64,000 bases of DNA from CBDCUQ01 sp965222835 (GTDB lineage Bacteria; Pseudomonadota; Alphaproteobacteria; Rhizobiales; Hyphomicrobiaceae): NCBI GenBank assembly GCA_965222835.1, contig CBDCUQ010000004.1:1302001-1366000 (forward strand), in the 5' to 3' direction. The notes beneath the pieces were generated by a model, which saw only the letters and a list, made by a program, of their open reading frames with translations, searched no databases and was not told where the DNA came from. Below, piece by piece: positions 62,655 to 64,000 of this stretch. How positions within the stretch are numbered: position 1 is the first letter of the stretch; each line of letters begins with the position of its first letter. The translations under genes and the position numbers were made by a program.

Positions 62655-63785
62655 TCACGCAGCCCGCGCTGCGCTTTCGCCTATTCCGCTCCAGGCCGCG
62701 AGAAATGCAGCCACATCATCTTCTGTGCTTGCGTGTCCGAGACTGACGCGAATGGCGCTGTCTCGGATCTCATCGGACAGCTGCATCGCATCCAACACAT
62801 GGCTCGATCCAACCTTGCCTGAAGAGCATGCGGCTCCCGCACTCACGGCAATGCCGGCGAGATCGAGTTTGATGACCTGTGTTTCTGCTTTGATACCGGG
62901 ACGTGCGATGCAAGACGTATTGGCGAGGCGCGGCGAATCCCGGCCGACGATCTGGGCGTTGGGCTCGGACGACAGAACCTCACGTTCGATTTTGTCACGC
63001 AGAGCGCTGATGCGCGCCACGTCATCGAGATCCCGCTCAGCGGCCGCCGCGGCGGCACCGAAGCCAGCAATGGCGGCCACGTTTTCTGTTCCGGCCCTGC
63101 GCCGGCGCTCTTGTCCTCCACCGCTCATGAGCGGGGAAAGATGGAACCCGTCGCGGATGATGAGTGCACCCGCCCCCTTCGGCCCGCCGATCTTGTGCGA
63201 CGACAAGCTCATAAGGTCGGCATGAAGCGCGCGGAAATCGACGGGTACGCGACCGATTGCCTGTACGGCGTCAGTGTGAACGACCATCTGATGGTCGCGC
63301 GCCAACGTCGCGATATCCGCCACGGGCTGGAGAATGCCTGTTTCGTTGTTGGCTATCTGGACGGCGAGGAGCGCCTTGCCGATACCCTGCCTGCTATCAC
63401 TCAACGCTGCTTCAAGAGCCGCGATGTCGACCACGCCATCTGGGCTGAGCGGGATCTCGCGGACACGCGCGCCACTTGCATGGGCCGGTGCCAGAATGCT
63501 GTCGTGTTCAATATCGGCCGCAAAGATGGTGTCCCACACCTTTGCCAATGCCCAGTTGTTGGATTCGGTCGCGCCACTTGTGAATACGACGTCGGCCGGA
63601 TCTGCGTTGACAAGGCGCGCCACCTGATCGCGCGCTTTCTCGATAATGGCGCGGGCCTCGCGCCCTTCCGCATGAACAGACGACGGGTTGCCCAGCGCGT
63701 CAAGGGCCGCAAGCATGGCCGTGCGCGCGTCCTCGCGCAATGGCGCGGTCGCGTTGTAATCGAGGTATGTGCGCGTCGCGCTCAT
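62655..63785 (-). CDS. iscS: cysteine desulfurase, IscS/NifS type (class I)
   Basis: A 376-residue PLP enzyme. I start at the ATG at 63785 (MSATRTYLDYNATAPL), which overlaps the stop of the Rrf2 gene (ATGA). The PLP lysine is in SLSSHKIGGPKG; the active Cys is in SAGAACSSGKVGSSHVL (near residue 320) on the longer class I loop. Two desulfurases, this and SufS, in one operon are normal for alphaproteobacteria. Confidence 0.92.
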   Translation of the reverse strand: MSATRTYLDYNATAPLREDARTAMLAALDALGNPSSVHAEGREARAIIEKARDQVARLVNADPADVVFTSGATESNNWALAKVWDTIFAADIEHDSILAPAHASGARVREIPLSPDGVVDIAALEAALSDSRQGIGKALLAVQIANNETGILQPVADIATLARDHQMVVHTDAVQAIGRVPVDFRALHADLMSLSSHKIGGPKGAGALIIRDGFHLSPLMSGGGQERRRRAGTENVAAIAGFGAAAAAAERDLDDVARISALRDKIEREVLSSEPNAQIVGRDSPRLANTSCIARPGIKAETQVIKLDLAGIAVSAGAACSSGKVGSSHVLDAMQLSDEIRDSAIRVSLGHASTEDDVAAFLAAWSGIGESAARAA

Positions 63786-64000
63786 TCGGCGGCCACTCCC
63801 AGGCTGCGTACGCCTCGGTCCTTGCGCTTTTCGGCTGGAATGCCGTTGAGCACCTCTGACAAGGATACCGTGGCCATAAATCCTTCGATCTCCTGGCCGA
63901 GCGCTGACCAAAGCTCATGTGTGAGGCAGCGCTCTTCGCCAAGGCAGCCGTGATTACGGTCTATGCACCGTGTCATCCGCGTCTGTTCCTCGACCGCGCG
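63782..64000 (-). CDS. iscR: Rrf2-family (IscR-like) regulator, cut by the window edge
   Basis: The C-terminal ~72 residues of the regulator are visible; the frame is open to the window end (RAVEEQTRMTRCIDRN). The three cluster cysteines are in CIDRNHGCLGEERC, followed by the normal Rrf2 end LWSALGQEIEGFMATVSLSEVL. It would bind an Fe-S cluster and control this operon. It is the first gene of the operon seen here and is coupled to iscS. Confidence 0.85.
   Translation of the reverse strand, partial: RAVEEQTRMTRCIDRNHGCLGEERCLTHELWSALGQEIEGFMATVSLSEVLNGIPAEKRKDRGVRSLGVAAE

Overview
The window looks like chromosomal DNA of a methylotrophic or methylotroph-related alphaproteobacterium of the Hyphomicrobiales/Rhizobiales (Hyphomicrobium, Filomicrobium or Methyloceanibacter-like). 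The evidence is a complete formyltransferase/hydrolase operon (fhcBADC), an MxaD-like periplasmic protein, a Rhizobiales-type porin, a DUF1134 protein and an iscR-iscS-sufBCDST operon of alphaproteobacterial type. The species cannot be fixed from the sequence. I found no tRNA, rRNA, IS element, integrase or CRISPR array.

Layout. 1-13 kb: the 3' end of an unknown gene, a ClC chloride channel, an orphan lpxD, an SLC13-type anion permease with RCK_C domains, a secreted c-type heme protein (DUF3365), a SYLF-domain protein, a TonB-family protein, a voltage-sensor potassium channel with a C-terminal zinc ribbon, and two members of a small secreted protein family (4376-4759 and 12438-12710). 13-18 kb: two Crp/Fnr paralogues with unusual recognition helices, a FlK-like thioesterase, a secreted polysaccharide deacetylase and a DUF1134 protein. 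18-26 kb is a one-carbon block: an MxaD-like protein and a YVTN beta-propeller protein (minus strand, with two further secreted proteins downstream) diverge from fhcBADC (plus strand). 26-30 kb: a DUF1194 VWA protein, a PCu(A)C-fold protein with degraded copper ligands, and a tungstate ABC transporter (tupBCA). 30-45 kb: an SGNH/DUF459 protein lacking the catalytic residues, an MltB-type transglycosylase, galE, galU, a large unknown membrane protein, purL, nspC, rplY and pth. 45-51 kb is an envelope/accessory block: an unknown membrane protein, a porin, a trimeric autotransporter adhesin with a very regular coiled-coil stalk, and a divergent LuxR regulator. 51-56 kb: small hypotheticals, DUF1622, an L,D-transpeptidase and a dicarboxylate/cation symporter. 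56-64 kb: the SUF iron-sulfur operon, carrying a cupin and a small membrane protein between sufB and sufC.

How the parts fit. FhcABCD turns formyl-tetrahydromethanopterin into formate in formaldehyde oxidation. MxaD and YVTN proteins are periplasmic partners of PQQ-dependent methanol oxidation. Tungstate uptake could supply a W-dependent formate dehydrogenase, which would be the next step. None of the dehydrogenases themselves is in the window.

Structures beyond the gene list: two cases in which the 3' tail of a gene is repeated nearby without the rest of the gene (45839-45922/47790-47873 and 8647/7812-7883), a long palindromic repeat present twice (44881-45005 and 54637-54763), an identical dyad TGTTCC-N4-GGAACA at two loci, and a 27-heptad IxxN stalk in the adhesin.
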